Positions 46,258 to 55,407 are shown, counted from the first letter of the stretch. The stretch: 64,000 nucleotides of DNA from Pseudoclavibacter sp. AY1F1 (GCF_002931075.1 NZ_PSTQ01000001.1:844093-908092); one strand, 5' to 3'. Notes: generated by a model not told the origin, from the sequence alone. Made by a program: numbers and translations.

Positions 46258-47348
46258 CCGAGACCGACATCGGCGGACCCTTCCGCGCCGGAGACCGCGT
46301 GCAGCTGACGGGCCCGAAGGGCCGCGTGAGCACGCTCTACCTGGAGCCGGGCAAGCGCTACTTCATGCACAAGGGCATGATCGACCACGACACCATCATC
46401 GGCGTGGAAGAGGGTTCCGTGATCTCCGCGACCGACGGGGGCCAGTACCTCGCGCTTCGCCCGCTGCTTGAAGACATCGTCATGTCGATGCCTCGCGGTG
46501 CCGCGATCATCTACCCCAAGGACGCCGCCGCCATCCTCGCCAAAGCCGATATCCGGCCGGGTGCCCGTGTCATCGAGGCGGGAGTCGGCTCTGGTGCCCT
46601 CTCGCTCTGGATTCTCCGCATGCTCGGCGGCACCGGCTCGCTCACGTCCTTCGAGCGACGTGAGGAGTTCGCCCAGGTCGCTGAGGGCAACGTCATCAGC
46701 GTCATGGGCGAGAAGCCAGACAACTGGAGCCTCGTGCTCGGAGATCTCGCTGAGGCGCTCCCCGGGCAGCACGCCGACGGCACCGCAGACCGTGCGGTCC
46801 TCGACATGCTGGCCCCTTGGGAGTGCCTCGATGTCGTCGCCGATGCACTCAAGCCTGGCGGGGTCCTGCTCTGCTACGTGGCGACCGTCACCCAACTCTC
46901 CCGTGTCGCTGAGGCGATCCGCGCAACCGGGCTCTTCACCGACCCGAACGCCGACGAGACCATGGTCCGCGGCTGGCACGTCGAGGGCCTCGCCGTCCGA
47001 CCTGACCACCGCATGATCGCGCACACCGGCTTCCTACTGACGGCCCGCCGCCTGGCTGATGGGGCTGTCCTACCGAACCTCAAACGCCGCGCATCCAAGT
47101 CCGATTTCAGCGACGAGGATGTGGAGATCTGGACGCCTGGATCGCTCGGCGACCGTCAGGTGAGCGACAAGGTGCTGCGCAAGCGCGCCAGGCTCGCACA
47201 GCGAGGCGCCGCGATCACCGCGGAGAAGGGGCGGGAGCAGTCCGACTCCGATACCGATGCACCAAACGCGACAGAGGCACCAGACGCGACAGCCACGACG
47301 GATGCGCCAACAGGCACCAGCACGAACTCACAGGGAGACAGCGAATGA
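46254..47348 (+). CDS. trmI: tRNA (adenine-58-N1)-methyltransferase TrmI
   Basis: TrmI, 364 residues, SAM-dependent methyltransferase making m1A58 in the tRNA T-loop. N-terminal barrel FRAGDRVQLTGPKGR; SAM motif I VIEAGVGSGALSLW; conserved DMLAPWECLDV and the C-terminal HRMIAHTGFLLTARRL. It matches mycobacterial TrmI by motif order. The last 50 residues are a low-complexity Thr/Asp/Ala tail. In other actinobacteria it sits at the edge of the Pup-proteasome cluster; here it leads straight into two lipoprotein genes, overlapping the first by 4 nt. Confidence 0.94.
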   Translation: MTETDIGGPFRAGDRVQLTGPKGRVSTLYLEPGKRYFMHKGMIDHDTIIGVEEGSVISATDGGQYLALRPLLEDIVMSMPRGAAIIYPKDAAAILAKADIRPGARVIEAGVGSGALSLWILRMLGGTGSLTSFERREEFAQVAEGNVISVMGEKPDNWSLVLGDLAEALPGQHADGTADRAVLDMLAPWECLDVVADALKPGGVLLCYVATVTQLSRVAEAIRATGLFTDPNADETMVRGWHVEGLAVRPDHRMIAHTGFLLTARRLADGAVLPNLKRRASKSDFSDEDVEIWTPGSLGDRQVSDKVLRKRARLAQRGAAITAEKGREQSDSDTDAPNATEAPDATATTDAPTGTSTNSQGDSE

Positions 47349-48340
47349 CGCGCACACGCATGCGACTCGCGGGAGCCGCGCTGACCGCGGCCACCGTGGC
47401 GGTCGCGCTCACCGGCTGCGTGAGCTGGCCAGAGAGCGAGCTCGATGCAGAAGCCTGCGAGCTGCCCGGCATCGACGGCGCCGCGACCGCAAGCGTCTCG
47501 GCTGAGGGAGCCTTCGGAGAGATCAGCGGCGCGACGCTCACGCATCCGCTCTCCATCACTTCGCTGGAGACGACCCGCGACGGAGTCGGAACGGGCGACC
47601 CTGTCACGCCGTCCGGCGTCGTGCGAGCCAACTTCGAACTGCTCGATGGCGCCGGTGGGGAAGTGCTTGTCCCGTACAGCCCCACGGTCGCAGACTCGTC
47701 GGGCGCGGCGGCACCCACAAGCGTGGCGACGATCGCGAACACCTTCCCTGGGCTCGCTCAGGCAATCGAGTGCTCGCAGACGGGAGAGCGCGTCGTCGCC
47801 GTCATGCCGGCGAGCGTGCTCTTCGGTGAGGCCGCTACGTCGGTCGGCGTCGACCCGGCCATGACGATCGTAGCGATTGCGGACGTGCTGGACGTGTACC
47901 CGTCAAGCGCGGGCGGCCGGATCGCCGCGCCAGAGGACGGCATCCCCGCCGTCGTCACGGCGCCGAACGGCACCCCGGGCGTCACGATGCCGGCGCAGGA
48001 CCCGCCCGCGGCTCCCAAACGGCACGTCCGCATCGAGGGCTACGGCTCACCGGTCGCTGAGGGGCAGCTCGTGACGATGCAGCTCTCCGCGTTCGACTGG
48101 TCAACGGGCGAGCAGGTCGCCTCGACCTGGACGCCAGGCAACAACGTGCTGCAGCTCACGACCGCACCGACGGATGGCCTCTTCGGACTGAGCGAGGAGA
48201 TCGTCGGCACGCCCGTCGGCTCGCAGCTTGTCGTGGTGCTCCCGCCGGAGCGGCTCGCATCCCAGCCTGGCCCCCTCAACGCCTCGACGACGCAGGGAAG
48301 CACCCTCGTCTTCGTGATCGACATCCTGGCCGCCGAATAG
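47345..48340 (+). CDS. Lipoprotein with degenerate FKBP-type domains
   Basis: A 331-residue predicted lipoprotein: basic n-region MTRTRMR, hydrophobic stretch, lipobox ALTGC with Cys25. The mature part contains two FKBP-like halves; the C-terminal half shows EGQLVTMQLSAFDWSTGEQV and GSTLVFVIDILAAE, but the aromatic active-site residues of FKBP (YTG, FDSS, GYG) are not conserved, so isomerase activity is doubtful. It appears to be a diverged paralog of the next gene, with the same layout and tail. Overlaps trmI by 4 nt. Confidence 0.8.
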   Translation: MTRTRMRLAGAALTAATVAVALTGCVSWPESELDAEACELPGIDGAATASVSAEGAFGEISGATLTHPLSITSLETTRDGVGTGDPVTPSGVVRANFELLDGAGGEVLVPYSPTVADSSGAAAPTSVATIANTFPGLAQAIECSQTGERVVAVMPASVLFGEAATSVGVDPAMTIVAIADVLDVYPSSAGGRIAAPEDGIPAVVTAPNGTPGVTMPAQDPPAAPKRHVRIEGYGSPVAEGQLVTMQLSAFDWSTGEQVASTWTPGNNVLQLTTAPTDGLFGLSEEIVGTPVGSQLVVVLPPERLASQPGPLNASTTQGSTLVFVIDILAAE

Positions 48341-48390
48341 GCGCCAGCCCCATCCACAGACGCTTCTCCCACTCAACGCAAGGCGGATCC

Positions 48391-49308
48391 ATGCAACGAC
48401 GTCTCCCCGCGGTCGCCGCGGCCGTCCTCCTCTCCCTCGGGCTCGCCTCGTGCGCCGGCAGCTCCACGCCGGTCGCGGACGGTGATGCGCTGAAGACCGT
48501 CGAGGTCACCGGCGAGTTCGGAGCGGCCCCCACGGTCACGATCGGCGACGTCTCGGGCCTCGGCGAGGAGATCGAACGCCGAGTCGAGATCGAGGGGGAC
48601 GGCGAGGAGATGACGCTCGACTCGACGGTGGCAGCCGACCTCACGGTCTACGACGCGGGCACCAAGGCCGAACAGAGCCCATACGGGCCGCTCGGGCAGG
48701 TCCTAGACCTCAGCGCCGAGGGGATCCCCGGCTATCTGACGGGCCTCTTCGAAGGCGTGACCTCCGGGTCTCGTGTCGTCGCGCTCATCCCCTCAGCACT
48801 CCTCTTGGAAGGAACCGCGAACGCGGGCGCCACCGACACTCCTCCCGCCCTTGTCGTCGCCGATGTGATCGAGGTGCCGGATGCACGGGCAGTCGGAGCT
48901 GAGCAGCCGTCAACGCAGGATCTCGTCACGGTGACAGATGCCGCCGAAGGTGCACCGCAGATCTCGATCGTCGAGGGCGGTGCCGCGCCGAGCGAACTTG
49001 TCCTCGAGACCCGGAAGCTGGGGACCGGCGGCGTCGTCGCCGAGGGAAGCTCCGTTGTCGTCCAGTACACGGGTGTGCTCTTCGCCACCGGCGAGAAGTT
49101 CGACAGCTCGTGGGATCGCGGAACGCCCGCCCAGTTCTCGACGACCGGTGTCGTGGACGGTTTCGCCCAGGCCCTCGTCGGCCAGACGGTGGGCTCCCAG
49201 GTCATCGCCGTCATCCCACCTGCCCTCGGCTACGGCGACCAGGCAAGCGACACGATCCCTGCCGGCTCGACGCTGGTCTTTGTCGTCGACATCCTCGGCA
49301 CGATCTAA
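48391..49308 (+). CDS. FKBP-type peptidyl-prolyl isomerase lipoprotein
   Basis: A 305-residue lipoprotein with lipobox LASC (Cys21). The C-terminal domain (about 200-305) is an FKBP PPIase: VVVQYTGVLFATGEKFDSSWDRG, FAQALVGQTVGSQVIAVIPPALGYG and STLVFVVDILGTI. The N-terminal domain is a weaker related fold. Presumed to assist folding outside the membrane; this class often lies next to pafA-pafBC in actinobacteria. Its TAA stop codon forms the first bases of the pafB -10 element. Confidence 0.9.
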   Translation: MQRRLPAVAAAVLLSLGLASCAGSSTPVADGDALKTVEVTGEFGAAPTVTIGDVSGLGEEIERRVEIEGDGEEMTLDSTVAADLTVYDAGTKAEQSPYGPLGQVLDLSAEGIPGYLTGLFEGVTSGSRVVALIPSALLLEGTANAGATDTPPALVVADVIEVPDARAVGAEQPSTQDLVTVTDAAEGAPQISIVEGGAAPSELVLETRKLGTGGVVAEGSSVVVQYTGVLFATGEKFDSSWDRGTPAQFSTTGVVDGFAQALVGQTVGSQVIAVIPPALGYGDQASDTIPAGSTLVFVVDILGTI

Positions 49309-49311
49309 AGT
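49306..49311 (+). promoter_or_regulatory. Leaderless-type -10 of pafB
   Basis: TAAAGT at 49306-49311, 6 nt before GTG 49318. Its TAA is the stop codon of the upstream FKBP gene. No ribosome binding site. Confidence 0.5.
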
Positions 49312-49317
49312 CGAGGC

Positions 49318-50355
49318 GTGACGCACGAGCGAACATCGCGAGCAAAGGCCCCCGCTGCGGCGGAGCGCCAGTTCTCGCTGATTCTCGCGCTCCTGACCAC
49401 CGAGCGCGGCCTGACGAAGACCGACATCTTCGAGACCGTCCACGGCTACGCGGACGACACCAGAGACACCGGCACCGCCGGTGCGACCGCGGCCCGTGAG
49501 AAGCGCTTCGAACGCGACAAGGCGGAGCTTCGCGACCTCGGGGTTCCCGTCGAGGTCATCGACGACCCATCCGCGCCCGGCAACAACCAGCTCGTACGCT
49601 ACCGCGTCCCGCGCGGCGGCTTCGCGATGCCAGCGGGGCTCGAGTTCGACGCAGACGAGACGGCACTCCTGGCGCTCGCAGCCCAGGTGTGGCGCGAGGG
49701 TTCCGTCTCCCAGGAGTCGAGGCGAGGGCTTATGAAGCTCAAGGCGCTCGGCGCCCAGACTCGCGATGACCTCATTGGCGTCGCGCCCAGACTGCGAGCA
49801 CGTGACGCGGCGTTCGAGCCGCTTTCGACGGCCATCGAGGAGCGGCGGCTTGTCTCGTTCTCGTACGCGAAGCCCGGCGACACCGAGGCGAAGGTGCGCC
49901 GCGTCGAACCGCTCGCGCTTGTGTTCGCCGACGGCAACTGGCTGCTCGTCTCCTACGATCTCGATCGATTGTCCGAGCGCATGTTCCTGCTCTCGCGCAT
50001 CGTATCCACCCCGCGGCAGGTCGGGGACGTGGATGCCTCACGCTACCCCGGTGTGACCGCCGAGCGTCACGCGGCACGAGCGCTCGATGAGCTCGCAGGA
50101 CTCGCGGAACGACAACGGGCGACGCTCGAGGTCCGCGAGGGCACCGACGCTGAGGTCCGGCTCGGCAGCGGCACACCGGCGCTCACGGCATCCTGGCGAG
50201 CGGTCGAGCTCGGCTACACGGACCTGAGCCTCCTCGCAGACCGCCTCGCGTCGTTCGGCGGTGAGGTCAGGGTCGTGTCTCCGCCCGAGCTCAAGCGCCT
50301 GGTCGCCGCGCGACTCACTCTCGTCGTGTCAACACACTCGGAGCTCGCCCGATGA
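49318..50355 (+). CDS. pafB: WYL-domain transcription regulator PafB
   Basis: PafB, 345 residues, with an N-terminal winged helix (ERQFSLILALLTTERGLTKTDIFETV) and a WYL ligand-sensing domain (LVSFSYAKPGD..., NWLLVSYDLDR...ERMFLLSRI). With PafC it forms the PafBC activator of the SOS-independent DNA-damage response in mycobacteria (family knowledge). The stop overlaps pafC by 4 nt. In most actinobacteria pafBC follows pafA, the Pup ligase; here it follows the FKBP lipoprotein instead. Confidence 0.92.
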   Translation: MTHERTSRAKAPAAAERQFSLILALLTTERGLTKTDIFETVHGYADDTRDTGTAGATAAREKRFERDKAELRDLGVPVEVIDDPSAPGNNQLVRYRVPRGGFAMPAGLEFDADETALLALAAQVWREGSVSQESRRGLMKLKALGAQTRDDLIGVAPRLRARDAAFEPLSTAIEERRLVSFSYAKPGDTEAKVRRVEPLALVFADGNWLLVSYDLDRLSERMFLLSRIVSTPRQVGDVDASRYPGVTAERHAARALDELAGLAERQRATLEVREGTDAEVRLGSGTPALTASWRAVELGYTDLSLLADRLASFGGEVRVVSPPELKRLVAARLTLVVSTHSELAR

Positions 50356-51323
50356 GCCCGTTCGTCTCCGCGGACCGTCTTGCTCTCCTCGTGTCACTGG
50401 TCCCGTACCTCCGCCAGCAGGAGGAGGCCGTCCCAGTCGAGACCGCGGCGGCGCACTTCGGGGTCAAACCGAAGCAGGTGCGAGACGCCGTGAGGCTCAT
50501 CGCCGTCTCCGGCACCCCCGGCGAGGCGGGGGTCTACAGCCACCTTGACCTCTTCGACATCAACTGGGACGCGCTCGAGCTGCACGACCTCATCGAGGTC
50601 ACCCACTTCGTGGCCCTCGAAGAGGCCCCGCGCATGTCGAACCGAGAGGCGGCCGCCGTCATCGCGGGCCTCGGCTTCCTCCGGAGCCTGCCCCGTCTCG
50701 TGGACGAGTCACGGATCGAGGAGCTCCTCGGCAAGCTCGGGGCAAGCGGCGCGACGCCGCACTTCGCCTTTGGGACGGCGGGGGAGTACCCGGCCGCGCG
50801 AGATGCGGTCGCGGCCGCCCTAGCGACCGGCAGACGACTTCGCTTCCGCTACCGCCGCGAGGACGGCGAGGAGAGCGTGCGGCACGTCGATGCCTTTACC
50901 CTCGAGACGCTCGGCGGTGACCTGTTCTTGCACGGGTGGAGCGTGGAGCGCGACGCCGCACGAGTTTTCAGGCTCGACCGGATGCGGGACGCGGTTGTCA
51001 CGGATGTGTCCGCAGGTTCGCATCCCGGTGTCGAGCGGACGAGACCCATTTTCACACCGAGCGACGAGCACGCGCTTGTCACCCTCGAGGTCGGCTCAGC
51101 CGCGATGCCGCTCGTGCGGGACTACCTGCCGGCGGGGGAGCCAACCCCTCAGGCCGACGAGCACGGGCGCGCCATCGTGGAAGTCCGCATCGCTTCCCTG
51201 CAGCACTTGGCCAGGCTCGTGTCCGGAAACGCCGGCGAGATCCGTGTCATCTCGCCAGAATCGGCGCGAACCGCCGTCGCTGACTGGGCTGAAGCCGCCC
51301 TCCGCGAGCATGGGGACCGCTGA
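50352..51323 (+). CDS. pafC: WYL-domain transcription regulator PafC
   Basis: PafC, 323 residues, N-terminal winged-helix (LALLVSLVPYLRQQEEAVPVETAAAHFGV) and C-terminal WYL domain (LRFRYRREDGEE, LFLHGWSVERDAARVFRLDRM). Partner of PafB. Start overlaps pafB by 4 nt, so a 1:1 ratio is likely. It is followed by tatA and tatC after a small membrane gene. Confidence 0.92.
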   Translation: MSPFVSADRLALLVSLVPYLRQQEEAVPVETAAAHFGVKPKQVRDAVRLIAVSGTPGEAGVYSHLDLFDINWDALELHDLIEVTHFVALEEAPRMSNREAAAVIAGLGFLRSLPRLVDESRIEELLGKLGASGATPHFAFGTAGEYPAARDAVAAALATGRRLRFRYRREDGEESVRHVDAFTLETLGGDLFLHGWSVERDAARVFRLDRMRDAVVTDVSAGSHPGVERTRPIFTPSDEHALVTLEVGSAAMPLVRDYLPAGEPTPQADEHGRAIVEVRIASLQHLARLVSGNAGEIRVISPESARTAVADWAEAALREHGDR

Positions 51324-51389
51324 ACCTGGAAATCGGGCACGAGCGGTGGCCTGGTGATTCACCTGAGACCAGGTATCGTTGGAGTCACT

Positions 51390-51746
51390 ATGCCGTGGTG
51401 GAGTTGGGTTCTGATCTGGGTGGGCCTCGTGCTCATCCTCCTTGCAGTGCTCGGCGCGCTCGGCTACTGGCTCTTCAAGAAGGCCGTCCTCCTGCAGGGC
51501 GAGCTGGCGAGTCTCGAGGTACTCCTCGAGGCGTTCGAGCAGCGTGCGCAAACGCTCGTCTCGTTCACGCCCCCGCGGAGCAACGCGATCGTCCGCGGTC
51601 TCCGCGAGGTCCAGGTCGAGCGAGGTGCGCTGAGAGAAGCGCTCGACGAAACCAAAGAACAGCGTCGCGAGCAACGCCTTCAGCGCGCCCGCGACCTGAC
51701 GACGGCAGACCCGTCTCAATTCGAACACCTTGTGAAAGGCAACTGA
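51390..51746 (+). CDS. Small membrane protein with coiled coil, unknown function
   Basis: A 118-residue protein not recognised as a named family. It has one N-terminal transmembrane helix (about 4-24, MPWWSWVLIWVGLVLILLA) and then a long charged helix rich in Glu, Arg and Leu (about 45-100) that could form a coiled coil. It is inserted between pafC and tatA and ends 4 nt before tatA, so it is probably co-transcribed with the Tat genes. Its topology (single N-terminal helix, cytoplasmic helix) resembles TatA/TatB in outline, but no Tat motif is present. Confidence 0.65.
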   Translation: MPWWSWVLIWVGLVLILLAVLGALGYWLFKKAVLLQGELASLEVLLEAFEQRAQTLVSFTPPRSNAIVRGLREVQVERGALREALDETKEQRREQRLQRARDLTTADPSQFEHLVKGN

Positions 51747-51750
51747 CACC

Positions 51751-52098
51751 ATGCCGAATCTGACTGGCCCACACCTCATCATCATCCTGGTGATCGTCCT
51801 GTTGCTCTTCGGTGCTCCGAAGCTCCCAGGCCTCGCGAAAAGCATCGGACAGTCGATGCGTATCTTCCGCGGAGAGGTCAAGAACATGAAGAAGGACGAC
51901 GAAGTCGACGTGCCTCCGGCAACCGACGTCTACTCGCAGCCTGCCGCCTCGAACGCGCCGGCCGCACCACAGGCACCGGCCTCCCCGCAGGCACCCGTGA
52001 CGCCGCCCGTCCAGAACTCCGCCCCGGCAGCCCCGGCTCCAGAGGCACCTGCCGCGCCGAGCTCCGACGCCAGGGGCAACACGGGCACCTCCAACTGA
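51751..52098 (+). CDS. tatA: Sec-independent translocase TatA
   Basis: TatA, 115 residues. N-terminal transmembrane helix (about 8-22), the hinge FGAPKLPGLAKSIGQSM and an amphipathic helix, then a long Pro/Ala/Gln-rich tail, as common in actinobacteria. It forms the protein-conducting oligomer for folded twin-arginine substrates. tatC starts 2 nt after it. No separate tatB gene is here; the TatB role is usually encoded elsewhere. Confidence 0.94.
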   Translation: MPNLTGPHLIIILVIVLLLFGAPKLPGLAKSIGQSMRIFRGEVKNMKKDDEVDVPPATDVYSQPAASNAPAAPQAPASPQAPVTPPVQNSAPAAPAPEAPAAPSSDARGNTGTSN

Positions 52099-52099
52099 C

Positions 52100-52960
52100 G
52101 TGACCGTTCAACCCGAGGGGGCTCCGCTGGCGGTCGAGCCGACGAAGTCGAAAGCGAAGAAGAGCCGCAAGCGCGACCCTGACGGACGCATGCGCCTTGC
52201 GGAGCACCTCATCGAGTTCCGCAACCGCCTGATCATCGCTGCGATCGGGATCGTGCTCGGTATGGTGGGCGGCTTCCTGCTCACCGACTGGGTCTTCAAT
52301 CTCATGGCGGCGCCCATCCACGACATCGCCGAGACACGGGGCCGCACAGCTGATCTGAACTTCCAGAGCGTGACGGGCGCGTTTGATCTGCGTCTCCAGA
52401 TCTCGCTCGGGCTTGGTGTCATCCTGTCGTCGCCGGTCTGGCTATACCAGATCTGGATGTTTATCATGCCCGGCCTCAAGAAAAACGAGCGCTGGTATGC
52501 GATCGGCTTCGTCGGCACCGCCATCCCACTCTTCCTCGCAGGCGTCTGGGTCGCCTGGATGCTCATGCCTCGAATCGTCGAGGTCATGGTCAGCTTCGCA
52601 CCAGAAGACAGCTCCAGCCTCATCAGCGCAGGTGACTACTACAAGCTGATCATGACCCTCTGCATCGCAGTAGGCATCGCGTTTGTGCTCCCCGTTGTTC
52701 TCGTCATGCTGAACTTCGCGGGGATCATCACGGGTTCGGCGATCCTCAAGGGATGGCGCACTGCTGTCCTCCTCGTTGCCCTGTTCGCAGCAATGGCAAC
52801 ACCTTCGGCGGACGTGCTCTCCATGTTCTTCCTCATGGCCCCGATGCTCGGCTTGTACTTCCTCGCCGTGGGCATTGCGATGATCAACGATCGCCGCCGC
52901 GCCCGCAAGCACAAGAAGTTCGAGGCCGAGTTGGCGGCAGCCGAAGCGTCGGCTGCATGA
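52100..52960 (+). CDS. tatC: Sec-independent translocase TatC
   Basis: TatC, 286 residues, twin-arginine signal receptor with six transmembrane helices. Signature N-terminus MRLAEHLIEFRNRLI, the conserved LYQIWMFIMPGLKKNER loop, and ATPSADVLSMFFLMAPM toward the end. GTG 52100 begins one base after the tatA stop. The stop overlaps the HelY gene by 4 nt (ATGA). Confidence 0.96.
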   Translation: MTVQPEGAPLAVEPTKSKAKKSRKRDPDGRMRLAEHLIEFRNRLIIAAIGIVLGMVGGFLLTDWVFNLMAAPIHDIAETRGRTADLNFQSVTGAFDLRLQISLGLGVILSSPVWLYQIWMFIMPGLKKNERWYAIGFVGTAIPLFLAGVWVAWMLMPRIVEVMVSFAPEDSSSLISAGDYYKLIMTLCIAVGIAFVLPVVLVMLNFAGIITGSAILKGWRTAVLLVALFAAMATPSADVLSMFFLMAPMLGLYFLAVGIAMINDRRRARKHKKFEAELAAAEASAA

Positions 52961-55407
52961 CCCAGAGTCCGTCAGAGCGCTTCGCCGCGAGTAGGGCACG
53001 CGCCAAGCTGCAGCAGTTCGAGCTGTTTCGGCGCGAGCTGAGCTTCGACCTGGACGAGTTCCAGATCGCCTCGTGCGCGAGCGTCGAGGCGGGCCGGAGC
53101 GTGCTCGTAGCGGCCCCGACGGGCGCGGGCAAGACGGTTGTCGCCGAATTCGGCGTTTTCCTGGGGATGCGCCAGCCGAACGCGAAGATCTTCTACACGG
53201 CGCCCATCAAGGCGCTGAGCAACCAGAAGTTCAGCGAGTTCGTCCGGCGTTACGGCGAGAGCGAAGTCGGGCTCCTGACTGGCGACGTCAACATCAATCC
53301 TCGGGCGCGCATCGTGGTCATGACCACAGAAGTCCTGCGGAACATGCTCTACGCGGGCAGCGACCTGCTCGACGACCTCGCATACGTGATCATGGACGAG
53401 GTGCACTACCTTGCCGACCGCTTCCGCGGAGCCGTCTGGGAAGAGGTCATCATCCACCTTCCCAGCGAGGTGCGCCTCATCTCGCTCTCCGCGACCGTCT
53501 CGAACGCCGAGGAGTTCGGCGACTGGCTGCAGACCGTGCGCGGCGACACTGACGTCATCGTCTCGGAGGAGCGCCCGACGCCGCTCTTCCAGCACGTGCT
53601 TGTTGGTCATCGCCTCTACGACCTCTTCGAGACGCGCGACGGAGACATCGCCGACCGCGTGAACCCCGACCTGGTCCGGGCGACTCAAGGCGGCGGCGGC
53701 AGACGCGAAGACGGTCGCGACCGTGACCGTGTCGGGCGGCGCGGGCGGGGGAGCAGCTGGAAGGATCAGCGTTTCCAGGCGCCGCGCGCCGACCGCGCCG
53801 GCCTGACCAAGATGCTCGACGACGCGGACATGCTGCCCGCCATCAACTTCATCTTCAGCCGCAAGGGCTGCGACCAGGCGGTCTCGCAGGTCCTGCGTGC
53901 GGGCGTCTCGCTGACGACAAGGGAAGAGCGCGACGAGATCCGCTGGATCGTGGAAGACCGTTGCCGCAACCTGCTCGACGAGGACCTCGGTGTCCTCGGC
54001 TACTACGAGTGGACGGAAGGCCTCGAGCGCGGTATCGCCGCGCACCATGCCGGCCTGCTGCCCGCGTTCAAGGAGGTCGTCGAGGAGCTCTTCCAGCGCA
54101 AGCTCGTCAAGCTGGTCTTCGCTACGGAAACGCTCGCGCTGGGCATCAACATGCCCGCCCGCACGGTGGTCCTCGAAAAGCTCGAGAAGTTCAACGGCGA
54201 GTCCCGGGTGCCGATCACGCCAGGCGAGTACACGCAGCTGACGGGCAGGGCAGGACGCCGAGGCATCGACGTCGAGGGCCACGCGGTCGTGCAGTGGGTC
54301 GGCGGGATGCACCCGCAGGCGATCGCCTCCCTCGCGTCACGTCGTTCCTACCCCATGAACTCCAGTTTCAAGCCGACTTACAACATGGCGGTCAACCTCA
54401 TCGACCGCTTCGGTCGCGCTCGAACGCGCTCCGTGCTCGAGTCCTCGTTCGCGCAGTTCCAGGCTGATCGCGCCGTCGTCGACCTTGCCAAGCGCGTCCG
54501 ACAGCAAGAAGAAGCTCTCGCTGGCTACGAGGACGGCATGAGGTGCCACCTCGGCGATTTCTTCGAGTACTCACGCATCCGACGCGAGCTGAACGACCTC
54601 GAGCGCAAGCGCATCCCGCACGATGAGGCTCACCAGCACGCCGCGCGCGAGCGCCGCCAGGCGAAGCTGACCCAGCTGCAGAACGCGCTCAAGCGTCACC
54701 CCTGCCACGTCTGCCCCGACCGCGAGCAGCATGCACGCTGGGGCGAGCGGTACTGGAAGCTGAAGCACGAGAACGACAAGTTCACGCGTCAGATCGAGTC
54801 GCGCACGGGGGCGGTGGCCCAGGTCTTCGACCGGATCACCGACCTGCTGCTCGAGCTCGGCTACCTGGCCCCCCTCGAAGGCGGCGAGAAGGACCTCGAG
54901 GTGACTGCGCACGGGCGCACACTCGCCCGCATCTACGGAGAGCGCGACCTGCTCATCGCTGAGTGCCTGCGCAGGCAGGCATGGAACGAGCTGACCCCCC
55001 AGCAGCTTGCGGCCATGGCTGCAGTGCTCGTCTACGAGCCGCGTCGCGAGGAGGAGAGCCTCGAGGAGTACCAATTGCCACGTGGCGCGTTCCGCGAGGC
55101 GATGAAGACGACGGAGAAGCACTGGCAGGGGCTGGATGAACTCGCGGAGCGCTTCCGCGTTCCACGTTCGTCTCGGCTGGCCACGAACCTCGCCCCGGCG
55201 ATCTTCCACTGGGCGCATGGCGCCGAGCTCGAGCGGGTGCTCGATGAGTCGAACTTGGCGGCCGGCGACTTCGTGCGGTGGTGCAAGCAGGTGCTCGATG
55301 TGCTCGATCAGATCGAGAAGGTCGCGGAGGGCAAGTTCGCGTCGACCGCGCGTCAGGCGGCGAACAGCGTGCGCCGCGGCATCGTCGCCTATTCGGGGGT
55401 CGGGTGA
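52957..55407 (+). CDS. helY: HelY-family SF2 RNA/DNA helicase
   Basis: Ski2/Mtr4-like DEVH helicase, 816 residues, called HelY in mycobacteria. Motif I APTGAGKT (53-60), motif II DEVH (147-150), motif III SATVSN, and motif VI QLTGRAGRRGID. A basic Arg/Gly-rich insertion (RRGRGSSWKDQRF) lies between the RecA domains, and the C-terminal winged-helix/ratchet region ends with a Trp/Cys-rich segment (VRWCKQVLDVLDQIEKV). An RNA role is likely by family. ATG 52957 overlaps tatC; the longer frame to 52753 is not used. Confidence 0.94.
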   Translation: MTQSPSERFAASRARAKLQQFELFRRELSFDLDEFQIASCASVEAGRSVLVAAPTGAGKTVVAEFGVFLGMRQPNAKIFYTAPIKALSNQKFSEFVRRYGESEVGLLTGDVNINPRARIVVMTTEVLRNMLYAGSDLLDDLAYVIMDEVHYLADRFRGAVWEEVIIHLPSEVRLISLSATVSNAEEFGDWLQTVRGDTDVIVSEERPTPLFQHVLVGHRLYDLFETRDGDIADRVNPDLVRATQGGGGRREDGRDRDRVGRRGRGSSWKDQRFQAPRADRAGLTKMLDDADMLPAINFIFSRKGCDQAVSQVLRAGVSLTTREERDEIRWIVEDRCRNLLDEDLGVLGYYEWTEGLERGIAAHHAGLLPAFKEVVEELFQRKLVKLVFATETLALGINMPARTVVLEKLEKFNGESRVPITPGEYTQLTGRAGRRGIDVEGHAVVQWVGGMHPQAIASLASRRSYPMNSSFKPTYNMAVNLIDRFGRARTRSVLESSFAQFQADRAVVDLAKRVRQQEEALAGYEDGMRCHLGDFFEYSRIRRELNDLERKRIPHDEAHQHAARERRQAKLTQLQNALKRHPCHVCPDREQHARWGERYWKLKHENDKFTRQIESRTGAVAQVFDRITDLLLELGYLAPLEGGEKDLEVTAHGRTLARIYGERDLLIAECLRRQAWNELTPQQLAAMAAVLVYEPRREEESLEEYQLPRGAFREAMKTTEKHWQGLDELAERFRVPRSSRLATNLAPAIFHWAHGAELERVLDESNLAAGDFVRWCKQVLDVLDQIEKVAEGKFASTARQAANSVRRGIVAYSGVG

